From: JAAFHZ01 sp964247085
GTDB lineage: Bacteria; Cyanobacteriota; Cyanobacteriia; Cyanobacteriales; Chamaesiphonaceae
Assembly: GCA_964247085.1 (NCBI GenBank)
Contig: CAXTSX010000095.1
Location: forward strand, 1-7,058
DNA: 7,058 nt
Direction of reading: 5' to 3'
The notes under the pieces are model-generated. The model saw only the letters and a list, made by a program, of their open reading frames with translations, was not told the origin of the DNA and made no database searches. Below are positions 1 to 6,813 of this stretch, in pieces. Position 1 is the stretch's first letter. Each line of letters begins with the position of its first letter. The position numbers and the translations under genes were made by a program.

Positions 1-151
1 GTGGTGCTGGCGATCGATAGTAGGCAGAAATTAACGCCCGCATGATTCGCCACGGCGAAGGTGGCCATTCTACAGCGCCTTCATTTACCTGCTTATCCCA
101 CGGTGTAGCGTGATAACGTCCAGTCAAAAATTGAATTGAGATCCCAATCAT
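1..151 (-). CDS. csb2: Type I-G Cas5-Cas6 fusion protein Csb2 (GSU0054 family), N-terminal part, cut by window edge
   Basis: The first 50 codons read in frame from an ATG at 151-149 to the window edge with no stop. The translation contains FLTGRYHATPW (residues 8-18) and NEGAVEWPPSPWR (residues 23-35), which are the N-terminal signature of the Csb2/GSU0054 family. By family knowledge this protein fuses a Cas5-like part to a Cas6-like part, so it would cut pre-crRNA and cap the 5' end of the crRNA in the Cascade-like complex; the Cas6 part is not visible here. The ATG overlaps the cas7 stop codon in an ATGA (148-151). A strong ribosome binding site, GGAGG, lies at 162-158 inside the end of cas7, six bases before the ATG, which fixes the start. 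The gene is the fourth of the operon. Identification rests only on the N-terminus but the motif match is strong. Confidence 0.93.
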   Translation of the reverse strand, partial: MIGISIQFLTGRYHATPWDKQVNEGAVEWPPSPWRIMRALISAYYRSPAP

Positions 152-1173
152 TTATCTCCTCCATCTTTTGGTGCTTCACCATCTTGGGTAGGTTTATTTT
201 TATCTACATCTTCTTTGGGCACTGCATCATATTCAACTTCGGTGATAGCTGGATTGGCAAATACCGAGCTACATTTTTTGACTAAACCTGGGAGTAACTT
301 GGTTAATTCATCCAGTGTTGGTAATTGAAAATCATTTGGTTTTTTGACGATCGGCGCAGATACGCATTCTAGATCGCAGGAAGTTCTCAGCCGCAATCCT
401 GTATCTAAGAAAGCGCGGATTTTGTACAGAGCGATCGCAATTATTAAATCCTCTACCTCATTATCAAGGCGATATCCACAAATTTGGCGTAAGTCTAGGC
501 TAAAGTAAGCCGTAATTTCTTCGGCGGTATATTCATCTCGATGATAGGGAATATTACCGCCACCTTTTTTAGCATCAGCAGAAGTATTTACTCGATCGTT
601 CTTCACTCCACCCGAAGCGACAGTTTCGACATTCTTGGCTTCAATAAAACCAGCTAGTGCCCGTGATAACTTAAAGCGTCCGCCAGCGATTTCTTTTTTG
701 GCTAGAAAGATACCGTGGAGAAGACTATTGAAATCATATTTAGCTAATACAACCGCTAACTGGTGAAAGTCTACTGCCCCTTCCGCTGGAATTGCCAATT
801 CCTTAATTAGAGTATTGAGGAAACTTTTATCCTTACCTTCAAGGATATAGAAAGAGTTAAGCCGATGGGCTTCGAGCAATGAATTTGTCAGTACTTTTTG
901 ATTGTCTTTCTGCCTGACGACGACATAGGGAAGACCCTGTAAAGCTGGAATTAAATCTTGATTGATTTCGTCCCAAATCGTCATTTCTAGCCGATTAGCA
1001 ACGCTTTGTGCAGATTCTAGCAATAGCATTCTGGTAGAAGAGTTGGGGAGTTGATATACCGCCGCGCCTAGATCGGGAAATCCGGTTGGTTGAAATCTCG
1101 TACCTTGAACTGGTTGTAATTGAACGCTTAGTAATAAGCGGGGACTTTGTTTGAGCTTCTGAAAGTCAATCAT
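148..1173 (-). CDS. cas7: Type I-G Cas7 backbone protein Csb1 (GSU0053 family)
   Basis: This 341-residue protein is the Cas7 (RAMP) subunit that, by family knowledge, polymerises along the crRNA to form the backbone of the type I-G effector complex. Csb1 hallmarks visible are VQGTRFQPTGFPDLGAA (22-38), LLESAQSVANRLE (51-63), a segment LLEAHRLNSFYIL (99-111), the SGGVKNDRVN loop (187-196), HRDEYTAEEITAYF (211-224) and RLRTSCDLE (261-269). The last 25 residues or so form a charged Lys/Asp/Glu-rich tail, probably disordered; the ribosome binding site of csb2 is encoded within it. The start ATG (1173-1171) overlaps the csx17 stop as ATGA, and GAGG at 1184-1181 stands seven bases upstream. Length and motifs look complete, with no break. 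It lies between csx17 and csb2, as in the Geobacter prototype locus. Confidence 0.96.
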   Translation of the reverse strand: MIDFQKLKQSPRLLLSVQLQPVQGTRFQPTGFPDLGAAVYQLPNSSTRMLLLESAQSVANRLEMTIWDEINQDLIPALQGLPYVVVRQKDNQKVLTNSLLEAHRLNSFYILEGKDKSFLNTLIKELAIPAEGAVDFHQLAVVLAKYDFNSLLHGIFLAKKEIAGGRFKLSRALAGFIEAKNVETVASGGVKNDRVNTSADAKKGGGNIPYHRDEYTAEEITAYFSLDLRQICGYRLDNEVEDLIIAIALYKIRAFLDTGLRLRTSCDLECVSAPIVKKPNDFQLPTLDELTKLLPGLVKKCSSVFANPAITEVEYDAVPKEDVDKNKPTQDGEAPKDGGDK

Positions 1174-3380
1174 GATTTATCCTCTAAATTTTGTTCGGGT
1201 TGGTGGCAGAATTTGTAAATTAGCTTATCGACGCTGTAATTGCCGATCGGAAAAGCCAATGCAGCAGCAATTCTTTCGATCTGTGGATCGTCGATCGGAT
1301 TGGCTATCAGTGGTGGTAATCCACTAATTTTCAATCGTCGAATTGCTAGCTGGGTGGCTCGAATGCTATCCCCAGCAGCAAGTAATGGAAGTAGCGATGG
1401 TTCTTTTTTAAGTTCGATTTCCTTGCTATGAATCTTGCGATGATGAACTAGTTTCAAGATGCCATAAGCGATCGGTATAAAATCAAAACTATTAGTGCCT
1501 GGAGAAAGAATTTCCTGTGTACATTCCCGATCGATTTTAGTTAGCGATAATCCACGCGCGATCGCTTCTACTCGATCTTCATCAATATTTCCTAATATCC
1601 ATTGGTTGATATCGGATAGATTGGCAAAGTAAGTGTATCGATCTTTCGCTTCAATATTTGCCCCTTTTGCCTCACTATCTTTTAACTGCCGATCATCTTC
1701 AATCCTTTCGCGCTGCAACCACCTCACAAGATTTCCTCTGAGACTTCCTTGTTGCCAGGTTGATACCCGATCTTCCTGTATTGGTGGCAACCATTTAATT
1801 TCTGTTTTTTCTACCCCTTTCTCAACTCGCATAACTACTCGCACGTAGACTAATCGCTGGCGCAGTTGTCTACTGGTAATGCTTTGCCTACTAGCTAAAG
1901 AGAGAGCCAGCCGAAATTCTGCCGAATTATCATTACATTCACTCACCCATTTTGAAGATAATGAATACAAAGGTTGAATGCTCCATCGGGAAAAATTCTC
2001 ATCCCAGAGCGAACTTCGAGATTTGCTCAAAGCTTGCTCAATAGCCCCCAGAGTAATTAACACATCTAATAATGCTCTCTTCCCATCTGCAAACTCAATA
2101 ATAGTTTTGTCTAGTTGACGATAAACCTGTTGAATCGAACTAGGACAATTTTTCCCTTGAGCTACTCGGCGCAAATTTTCTCGATATCGATCGATCTCAC
2201 CTAGCAAATCAGCTTGAGGATTAGTTTTAGGTTGAAACCGACCGAGGGGAACAGCTAGATAAGATAGTCCATTTCGCTCCTGAAAGCCGTAGCGGACAAA
2301 TTCAGTAATCCCACGCCTGGTTCCCTGTTGAGACAGTGCTAGGGCAAAATCTACCGCATCTCTGGCTGTTCTGGCTGCTTGAATAGATCCAGAGTTCCGC
2401 TGAACTTTGACCCGACCTTCGCTAAATAGCATTTTTAGCTCTGGCAATGCGGCTGACTTGCCCCACAGTGGTGTCCAGAGTTCGCCGCGATCGGCATCTG
2501 TATCTGTCGCACTCCCATAGCCTGATTTTGAGGGACGGACTGTAAACGGATAAACAAACTCTCCCTTTTGGTTCTCATACTTCCGAGTGACACCGGAGAC
2601 AAACAGCAGTGAGCCTTCCAGCATCAAAATATAATCCCAAGGATTTGTGCGGCTATCGCCATCAAATCCAGGTGCTGCGTTATAACCCCCACCAGCCCAA
2701 GGATTAAACTGACCACTGGCACCGCTAAATTTGAGCTGGGAAATTACGTCATCAAATAAAGCAGCTTTGAGTAAATCGGTGGCGATCGTCATCGGTTCAC
2801 CAGTGGCACAATCTAGAACGGTTTGGATCTGCTCCATGAAAACTTTACTAAATTCCAAGTTCCCATCATTACCGCCTGTACCCAATAATGGTGCGTGTTT
2901 TAGTTCATCACCAGTCAGACAAGCCGCCGTATCGAGCCAAGCTAGGGCTAGATCGGATAATTCTTCCCTGAGTTTCATGACCAAGATTGGCTTTTTAGTT
3001 TTATCTTTTTGGATTAGTTCTTTCGTCACCCCCAGTTCACGAATAACTCGATCGCCAGTTTCGATCGAATCTCGATAGCCTCTAAACCGCTGATGGGTGG
3101 AATTTGCAATATTATTGAGAATCTTCCGTTTGTTGCCAGTTTGCTCATAGAATCCACTTCCACCATTCCACGGCGAAATAATTGGAGTTGGCTGATACTC
3201 ATTCAAAAAGAAGTCTAATAACCGCTCTGCTGTAATGCTGGTATCGAGAATGAAACTATTATCATGCCAATAACCTTTGGCTTTTGGATCTAATCCTTGC
3301 TCTACCACCAATCGCAATATACCCAATGCCTTGAGGTAGTGAGCTAATGGTTCAGGCTTGCAACCAGATAGTTTAATCAT
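1170..3380 (-). CDS. csx17: Type I-G large subunit Csx17 (Cas8g, formerly Cas8u2)
   Basis: This is the large subunit of the type I-G complex. By analogy with other Cas8 proteins it should take part in PAM and target recognition and in Cas3 recruitment; that role is family inference. From the chosen start the protein has 736 residues. It opens MIKLSGCKPEPLAHYLKALG, the usual Csx17 beginning. Further hallmarks are PWNGGSGFY (about 70-78), GTGGNDGNLEFS (about 167-178), GQFNPWAGGGYNA (about 223-235) followed by GFDGDSRTNPWDYIL, and RGITEFVRYGFQERNG (about 356-371). The open frame extends 17 codons further upstream, to an ATG at 3431, but the family N-terminus and a GGGAG at 3392-3388 both favour the ATG at 3380-3378. 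With this start it overlaps the end of cas3 by eight bases. Its stop overlaps the cas7 start as ATGA. No frameshift or missing motif is seen. Confidence 0.93.
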   Translation of the reverse strand: MIKLSGCKPEPLAHYLKALGILRLVVEQGLDPKAKGYWHDNSFILDTSITAERLLDFFLNEYQPTPIISPWNGGSGFYEQTGNKRKILNNIANSTHQRFRGYRDSIETGDRVIRELGVTKELIQKDKTKKPILVMKLREELSDLALAWLDTAACLTGDELKHAPLLGTGGNDGNLEFSKVFMEQIQTVLDCATGEPMTIATDLLKAALFDDVISQLKFSGASGQFNPWAGGGYNAAPGFDGDSRTNPWDYILMLEGSLLFVSGVTRKYENQKGEFVYPFTVRPSKSGYGSATDTDADRGELWTPLWGKSAALPELKMLFSEGRVKVQRNSGSIQAARTARDAVDFALALSQQGTRRGITEFVRYGFQERNGLSYLAVPLGRFQPKTNPQADLLGEIDRYRENLRRVAQGKNCPSSIQQVYRQLDKTIIEFADGKRALLDVLITLGAIEQALSKSRSSLWDENFSRWSIQPLYSLSSKWVSECNDNSAEFRLALSLASRQSITSRQLRQRLVYVRVVMRVEKGVEKTEIKWLPPIQEDRVSTWQQGSLRGNLVRWLQRERIEDDRQLKDSEAKGANIEAKDRYTYFANLSDINQWILGNIDEDRVEAIARGLSLTKIDRECTQEILSPGTNSFDFIPIAYGILKLVHHRKIHSKEIELKKEPSLLPLLAAGDSIRATQLAIRRLKISGLPPLIANPIDDPQIERIAAALAFPIGNYSVDKLIYKFCHQPEQNLEDKS

Positions 3381-5760
3381 TTTTCTGCTCCCGTTGCTTT
3401 TGATAATCCTGAGAAACTCGGATATCAGCAATCCGAATAATGCTCTCTAGCAAAGCCAACTTAAATGGCCCATACTTATCCAATAACTCAGCGGCTTGCT
3501 GCGCCCAGGAGGGCTTCCCAGATTCTCCACCACCCAATTCCATACAAGAGAGATCGATCGTGATTTCAGGCGTGTTTACGCCCGCACCTAGATCCACTGC
3601 TGGAATTAAATCTCGATCTCTTACACCCAAGGCATAGCGTAGATCTTTACCTGCGGGTGGCTTTTCGTTAGGACGCGGCTGAATCTGCATTCGGACTTTG
3701 CCATGATGCGCGGCAACTAGATAGGCTAGTAAAAATGATTGCCCCGTTTCTAAAGCACACAAAGCACTAACTAATTCATGACGAAAACCTCGCCGCTCTG
3801 GGGTCATTTTGCCATTCTGATTATCCGATTTTGCCCATAGTTCTCCATTTTTCTTATCTAGTCGATTTTGAGTTAGCATTTCTTGAAAAGCTTCGTGGGC
3901 TTTACCTTGGTCGTGCCAACGTCCACTATCAATCAATTCTTGTGTGGGTAATTCCCAACTAGCTAATTCCTGACAGATTTTGGTAACTTCTTGAGCCACA
4001 TCTTCAGCATGTTGGGTAATCGTAATGTACTCCCCCAGATGAGTCCATCGATCGGCTCGATCGGAATCTTCTGCTTCGTTCAACTCTAGTTGTACGGGCG
4101 ACGGTCGATCGTTAGGATCTCCAGTAAAGCCCAAGACTGGATCGTAACCACCTCGATCGCAATGAACTAAGATCGTCATCCCTGAATGCAAATTCTCAGG
4201 ATGTTCCCATTCACCAGTTCGATCGTTTCTCACCCACAGACTTTTCTTATCTTTGAGAAAATCACTAGATTCTTTACTAAATTGGTTAGCTCGACAAATT
4301 TCAATCTGCTCGATTTTCTTCATTTCCTCTTGTGGTTTATCCCCCTCCCATTCACGCCAAGCAATACCGATATCAGTTTCAGTAGAATCGCGAATAAAGG
4401 ATGAGACATCGATCGTATGACCCGCCAAATCTTCCGAAGTATCAAACAATTGGAGTAAATCAGTCCGTCGGAGTAAATTACCAGAAACATCTGGTGGCTC
4501 CACTTTGACCGCTTCTAATAAAGAAGATCCAACATCAATCAATTCTGCTTTCAGCAATTCTTGCTGACATTTTTTGAGATCTTCCTCTTCATATGGTCGG
4601 CTGATATTCTTCTTTTTCAAATCGATATCGATCCAGAACACATTGGCTAAGTCGTTCTCGCCATAACGGTTACATCGCCCCACCCGCTGTACAAACGACC
4701 ACCAAGTAGTTAGTTCTGTAAATAATACCGCTGCGGAAATATCTACACCTGCTTCCACTGCTTGGGTTGTAACTAGAAAACCAGTGAGGGACTTCGGATC
4801 GAGTAATATCTCCGTTAATTTCTGTCGTTCTGCCGATCGAAATCTAGAGTGGATTAGTTCAACAGGGAAATCATTCCCGACTAGTTTCTTTATTTCTTTG
4901 TAGACTGCCCGCGCACGGCTAACTTTATTGACTACTACTAGTGTTAATTTGCCTTCCTGATGAGCCTCGACTACTTCCTTAGCTAATTTTTTGGCATAAT
5001 CTGGCTCTTTACCATCAAAAATTGTCTGCGCTTTACCTAAAGACTTTTTTGCCTGAATCCGTTGCTGTAAAACTGAATGCGATCGATCTGCATCAGATAA
5101 CTCTAGAATTTTCAACTCTCTGTGCCTAAAGTCGATCGTCATGAGTTGCTCCGGCTTCATCGTGGCACTCATCCACAGAGATTGACTCATCCCATAAGTA
5201 CCAAATTTCTCACGAAATCCCTGGAGCTGAGTACTAGTTTTCAGTGCCACACCCATCAATTGGACTTCATCAAACACCCACAGGCAGTCATTATTCAACA
5301 ACCCATAATGGATTGGCCATTTAAAAGGACTCATCGCATAGCCACGATTTAATCCCCGACTCAATAGCTGGTCTTGCGTCCCAATTAATATCGCTCTACG
5401 CTCTGGGTGTAGTTCCCAACCACTATCGATCGCCCCACCCATCAACAGATGAAGACCGATCTCTTTCCTCAAGCCAGCTTTTGCCAAACATTTCTCTGCA
5501 ACAGCGAAGGTTTGCTCTACTAAAGTTCGCATGGGCAACACAATTACTAATTTGCGAGGAGTCGTTTTTCTAACTTCAAGATTTGAATGGTACAAGCTGC
5601 GCCATAGCCAAGCCATGATGATGGCAAGAGTTTTACCAGCCCCAGTCATCACATTCAGAATATCAGGCAAACAATCCAACTCAGCCAAAACCTGTTGATA
5701 AGGAAATGGTGAATCACCTTTAGTATCTTTGAACCAAGCACTGAATGTTTCTTGCGACAT
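3373..5760 (-). CDS. cas3: Cas3 helicase-nuclease with C-terminal HD domain, type I-G
   Basis: This 795-residue protein is the signature nuclease-helicase of type I CRISPR systems. It is recruited to a target-bound Cascade and then unwinds and degrades the DNA. The superfamily 2 helicase half comes first: Walker A MTGAGKT (38-44), Walker B DEVQ (164-167), SAT (198-200), HSRFRSAER (304-312), TTQAVEAGVDI (331-341) and QRVGRCNRYG (358-367). The HD nuclease half is C-terminal: candidate metal ligands are H584 (TQHAEDVA), H616-D617 with K620 (WHDQGKA), H661 (FRHELVSAL), H685-H686 (AAHHGK) and D779 (ADIRVSQD). A helicase-then-HD order is the reverse of most Cas3 proteins and is characteristic of type I-G. 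All expected catalytic residues seem present, so the enzyme is probably active. It is the first gene of the operon. No clear Shine-Dalgarno precedes the ATG (5760-5758), but the short stretch before Walker A includes a Q-motif-like PYQ, which suits this start. Confidence 0.96.
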   Translation of the reverse strand: MSQETFSAWFKDTKGDSPFPYQQVLAELDCLPDILNVMTGAGKTLAIIMAWLWRSLYHSNLEVRKTTPRKLVIVLPMRTLVEQTFAVAEKCLAKAGLRKEIGLHLLMGGAIDSGWELHPERRAILIGTQDQLLSRGLNRGYAMSPFKWPIHYGLLNNDCLWVFDEVQLMGVALKTSTQLQGFREKFGTYGMSQSLWMSATMKPEQLMTIDFRHRELKILELSDADRSHSVLQQRIQAKKSLGKAQTIFDGKEPDYAKKLAKEVVEAHQEGKLTLVVVNKVSRARAVYKEIKKLVGNDFPVELIHSRFRSAERQKLTEILLDPKSLTGFLVTTQAVEAGVDISAAVLFTELTTWWSFVQRVGRCNRYGENDLANVFWIDIDLKKKNISRPYEEEDLKKCQQELLKAELIDVGSSLLEAVKVEPPDVSGNLLRRTDLLQLFDTSEDLAGHTIDVSSFIRDSTETDIGIAWREWEGDKPQEEMKKIEQIEICRANQFSKESSDFLKDKKSLWVRNDRTGEWEHPENLHSGMTILVHCDRGGYDPVLGFTGDPNDRPSPVQLELNEAEDSDRADRWTHLGEYITITQHAEDVAQEVTKICQELASWELPTQELIDSGRWHDQGKAHEAFQEMLTQNRLDKKNGELWAKSDNQNGKMTPERRGFRHELVSALCALETGQSFLLAYLVAAHHGKVRMQIQPRPNEKPPAGKDLRYALGVRDRDLIPAVDLGAGVNTPEITIDLSCMELGGGESGKPSWAQQAAELLDKYGPFKLALLESIIRIADIRVSQDYQKQREQKND
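3388..3392 (-). promoter_or_regulatory. Ribosome binding site that decides the csx17 start
   Basis: GGGAG on the minus strand lies seven bases before the ATG at 3380-3378, inside the last codons of cas3. It supports the shorter csx17 start over the upstream in-frame ATG at 3431-3429, whose extra 17 residues do not resemble the family N-terminus. Confidence 0.7.
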
Positions 5761-5799
5761 AAATTTTACAATTCACTTAATATGAATATAATGAAATAA

Positions 5800-5827
5800 A
5801 TAATAAAGCCCGCGCTCGCTTAATTAA
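5800..5827 (-). promoter_or_regulatory. Possible promoter of the cas operon
   Basis: On the minus strand a TATTAT (5805-5800), one mismatch from TATAAT, follows a weak TTAATT (5827-5822) by 16 bases. Transcription would start near 5793 and leave a leader of about 30 bases before cas3. The surrounding DNA is very AT-rich, so such matches arise easily by chance. The -35 element matches only three of six consensus positions. Confidence 0.25.
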
Positions 5828-5863
5828 AATTAACGTAATGGAGTACATACACTAGCAATGGGG

Positions 5864-5881
5864 CTGTACTGTCGAGTACAG
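5864..5881. repeat. Perfect inverted repeat, candidate operator
   Basis: CTGTACT and AGTACAG form a perfect 7-bp inverted repeat around a GTCG centre. As DNA it is a typical size for a dimeric regulator site; as RNA it would give a short hairpin with a four-base loop. It contains GTA-N8-TAC. The half-site GAGTACA also occurs as a direct copy at 5841-5847, 33 bases from the copy at 5874-5880. Confidence 0.65.
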
Positions 5882-5905
5882 AAACTCTAATGAGAGCGGT
5901 AACGT
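5866..5905 (+). promoter_or_regulatory. Candidate NtcA-activated promoter (GTA-N8-TAC plus -10 box)
   Basis: GTA at 5866-5868 and TAC at 5877-5879 are separated by eight bases, matching the consensus of the cyanobacterial nitrogen regulator NtcA. On the plus strand, 20 bases later, TAACGT (5900-5905) fits the TA-N3-T form of the -10 box. The known arrangement is GTA-N8-TAC, then about 20 to 24 bases, then TA-N3-T. Transcription would begin near 5912 and leave a leader of roughly 260 bases before the gene at 6170, which is long. In the minus direction the nearest TA-N3-T (5837-5832) is 28 bases away, which is too far for the same class. The match is by eye, and the six fixed bases alone can occur by chance. 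Confidence 0.35.
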
Positions 5906-6169
5906 TTAAAACAAAGATAATTCTTCAATAGAGCTAATTTGCATGAACTTTAAGTCTTGCTCCAAATCCATCTGTTTGAAAAACCTGACTTAACTACAAA
6001 AAAGATATATTCAGCATATCACTACTAAATGTATCTTAGCTCTAAAACTCTTACGTGCAATCCGGGTCAGATAAGCCCCATCACTCCCTGTCCAGATGCA
6101 AGATTGCTACTGCAAGAGCCATAAATGATTCTGATATTGTGAAGACAACTAAATTAAACGGAGGATTTT

Positions 6170-6523
6170 ATGTCTTTTGTTACATTATTATCTGCGGGAA
6201 TAATTCCAGATGATGCCTTGGTTATTAGAGGCGGCAAAAATCGCCCAGAAGATATTTTAAGAGGTACCGGGATGCACCCATCTGGTGTGGTGGGCATCTC
6301 TGTTGAATGTGCAGTAGGATTATCTGTAGAGGAACTATCCAACAACATTCCTCATGGACAGATAGGTGTCACCACAGTGGGTGAGGTTAGACAAGCTGGT
6401 GGAAATGTAGTTCGCACTTCTGGCCGAAAAGCCAGTCACGCTACTTTGATTGGTCTAAATCATGAACAAGCCAGTGAAATCCTTAATCCAACTATTTCAA
6501 ATCCATCGCATCTTTCATCTTAA
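6170..6523 (+). CDS. Hypothetical protein, 117 residues, first gene of a small two-gene cassette
   Basis: The frame is well supported: a strong ribosome binding site, GGAGG at 6160-6164, stands five bases before the ATG, and the next gene follows 14 bases after the stop. I do not recognise a named family. The protein has no signal peptide or clear membrane segment. It begins with a short hydrophobic stretch, then RGGKNRPEDILRG (20-32), a Gly/Val-rich core GVVGISVECAVGLSVEEL (39-56), PHGQIGVTTVGEVRQAGG (61-78) and a polar C-terminal part VRTSGRKASHATLIGLNHEQ (81-100). Histidines 62, 90 and 98 with arginines 82 and 86 make a small cluster of possible functional residues. The C-terminal pattern vaguely recalls small toxin-like enzymes, but this is an impression and not an assignment. 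It is oriented away from the cas operon. It could be a toxin-like partner of the acidic protein encoded next. Confidence 0.82.
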   Translation: MSFVTLLSAGIIPDDALVIRGGKNRPEDILRGTGMHPSGVVGISVECAVGLSVEELSNNIPHGQIGVTTVGEVRQAGGNVVRTSGRKASHATLIGLNHEQASEILNPTISNPSHLSS

Positions 6524-6537
6524 TTCGAAAGTAAGTT

Positions 6538-6798
6538 ATGACCAATCCTAGAATTTTCGCCGATTTTCAAAATGCCGATGGGCAAGGTCGTCTGCGACTT
6601 AATTGTATTGGGACGATCGAAGATTTAAGCCGTCAAGGAACTCAGTTAACTGATGGCGGCCAGCTATTAATCTATAGCGAGGAATTGGAGGCCGATGCAG
6701 TAGTAGAGTATTCCAGCGAAGAAAAAATTTGGGTGGCGGCCATCGACTGGGAGCAAATTCGGGAAGTAGCTGAAGCTTCAACTTCATCGATCGACTAA
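6538..6798 (+). CDS. Hypothetical acidic protein, 86 residues, second gene of the cassette
   Basis: The ATG at 6538 follows the previous stop by 14 bases, and only a weak purine-rich stretch precedes it, so it is probably co-transcribed and translated with the upstream gene. The product carries about 17 acidic and 6 basic residues, so it is strongly negative. It is predicted soluble, with no signal peptide. Notable segments are RIFADFQNADGQGRLRLNC (5-23), IGTIEDLSRQG (24-34), then VVEYSSEEKIWVAAIDWEQI ending near residue 73. Alternating hydrophobic residues suggest a small mainly beta fold with a C-terminal helix. Small size, acidity and tight linkage would suit an antitoxin or immunity partner, though antitoxins more often come first. 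I do not recognise a named family. No terminator hairpin is seen in the 15 bases before the converging remnant. Confidence 0.82.
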   Translation: MTNPRIFADFQNADGQGRLRLNCIGTIEDLSRQGTQLTDGGQLLIYSEELEADAVVEYSSEEKIWVAAIDWEQIREVAEASTSSID

Positions 6799-6813
6799 AA
6801 CAATATTTCAAGC

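Larger units (their letters stand above)
5761..6169. other. Divergent intergenic region between cas3 and the small two-gene cassette
   Basis: These 409 bases contain no credible gene on either strand. The part next to cas3 (about 5761-5840) is strongly AT-rich, apart from a short GC-rich patch at 5808-5819. The middle holds a palindromic element at 5864-5881. The rest, about 5910-6140, shows no strong hairpin, tRNA or recognisable riboswitch. No direct repeats of CRISPR length and spacing occur, so the array is not here. Being divergent, the region must carry the promoter of the cas operon and that of the plus-strand gene at 6170, unless either is read from farther away. Confidence 0.7.

Noticed and set aside
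1240..5352. Several plus-strand open frames of 63 to 115 codons inside csx17 and cas3
   Set aside because: They lie antisense to well-supported genes with intact family motifs, have low-complexity Ser/Leu/Ile-rich translations and lack convincing ribosome binding sites.
5806..5822. GC-rich patch with AAGC/GCTT ends, considered as a terminator or hairpin
   Set aside because: Only four outer bases pair well, and no T-run follows in a direction that would end a neighbouring gene.
5832..5879. NtcA-type promoter reading toward cas3
   Set aside because: The nearest TA-N3-T on the minus strand is 28 bases from the GTA-N8-TAC element, beyond the usual 20 to 24.
6002..6037. Imperfect inverted repeat AAGATATAT / ATGTATCTT
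   Set aside because: It has a mismatch, an 18-base loop and only AT-rich pairs, so it is weak as a hairpin and has no T-run.
5858..6081. 8-bp inverted repeat ATGGGGCT (5858-5865) and AGCCCCAT (6074-6081)
   Set aside because: About one such pair is expected by chance in 400 bases, the arms do not extend, and the 208-base separation has no obvious meaning. They are not convincing insertion sequence ends.
6132..6140. Extended -10-like TG-A-TATTGT upstream of the gene at 6170
   Set aside because: Only four of six -10 positions match and no -35 element is found at a suitable distance, so it is not listed as a promoter.
6154..6811. Minus-strand frames opposite the two small plus-strand genes
   Set aside because: The plus-strand frames have the better ribosome binding site, tandem spacing and protein-like composition; the minus-strand ones look like antisense shadows.
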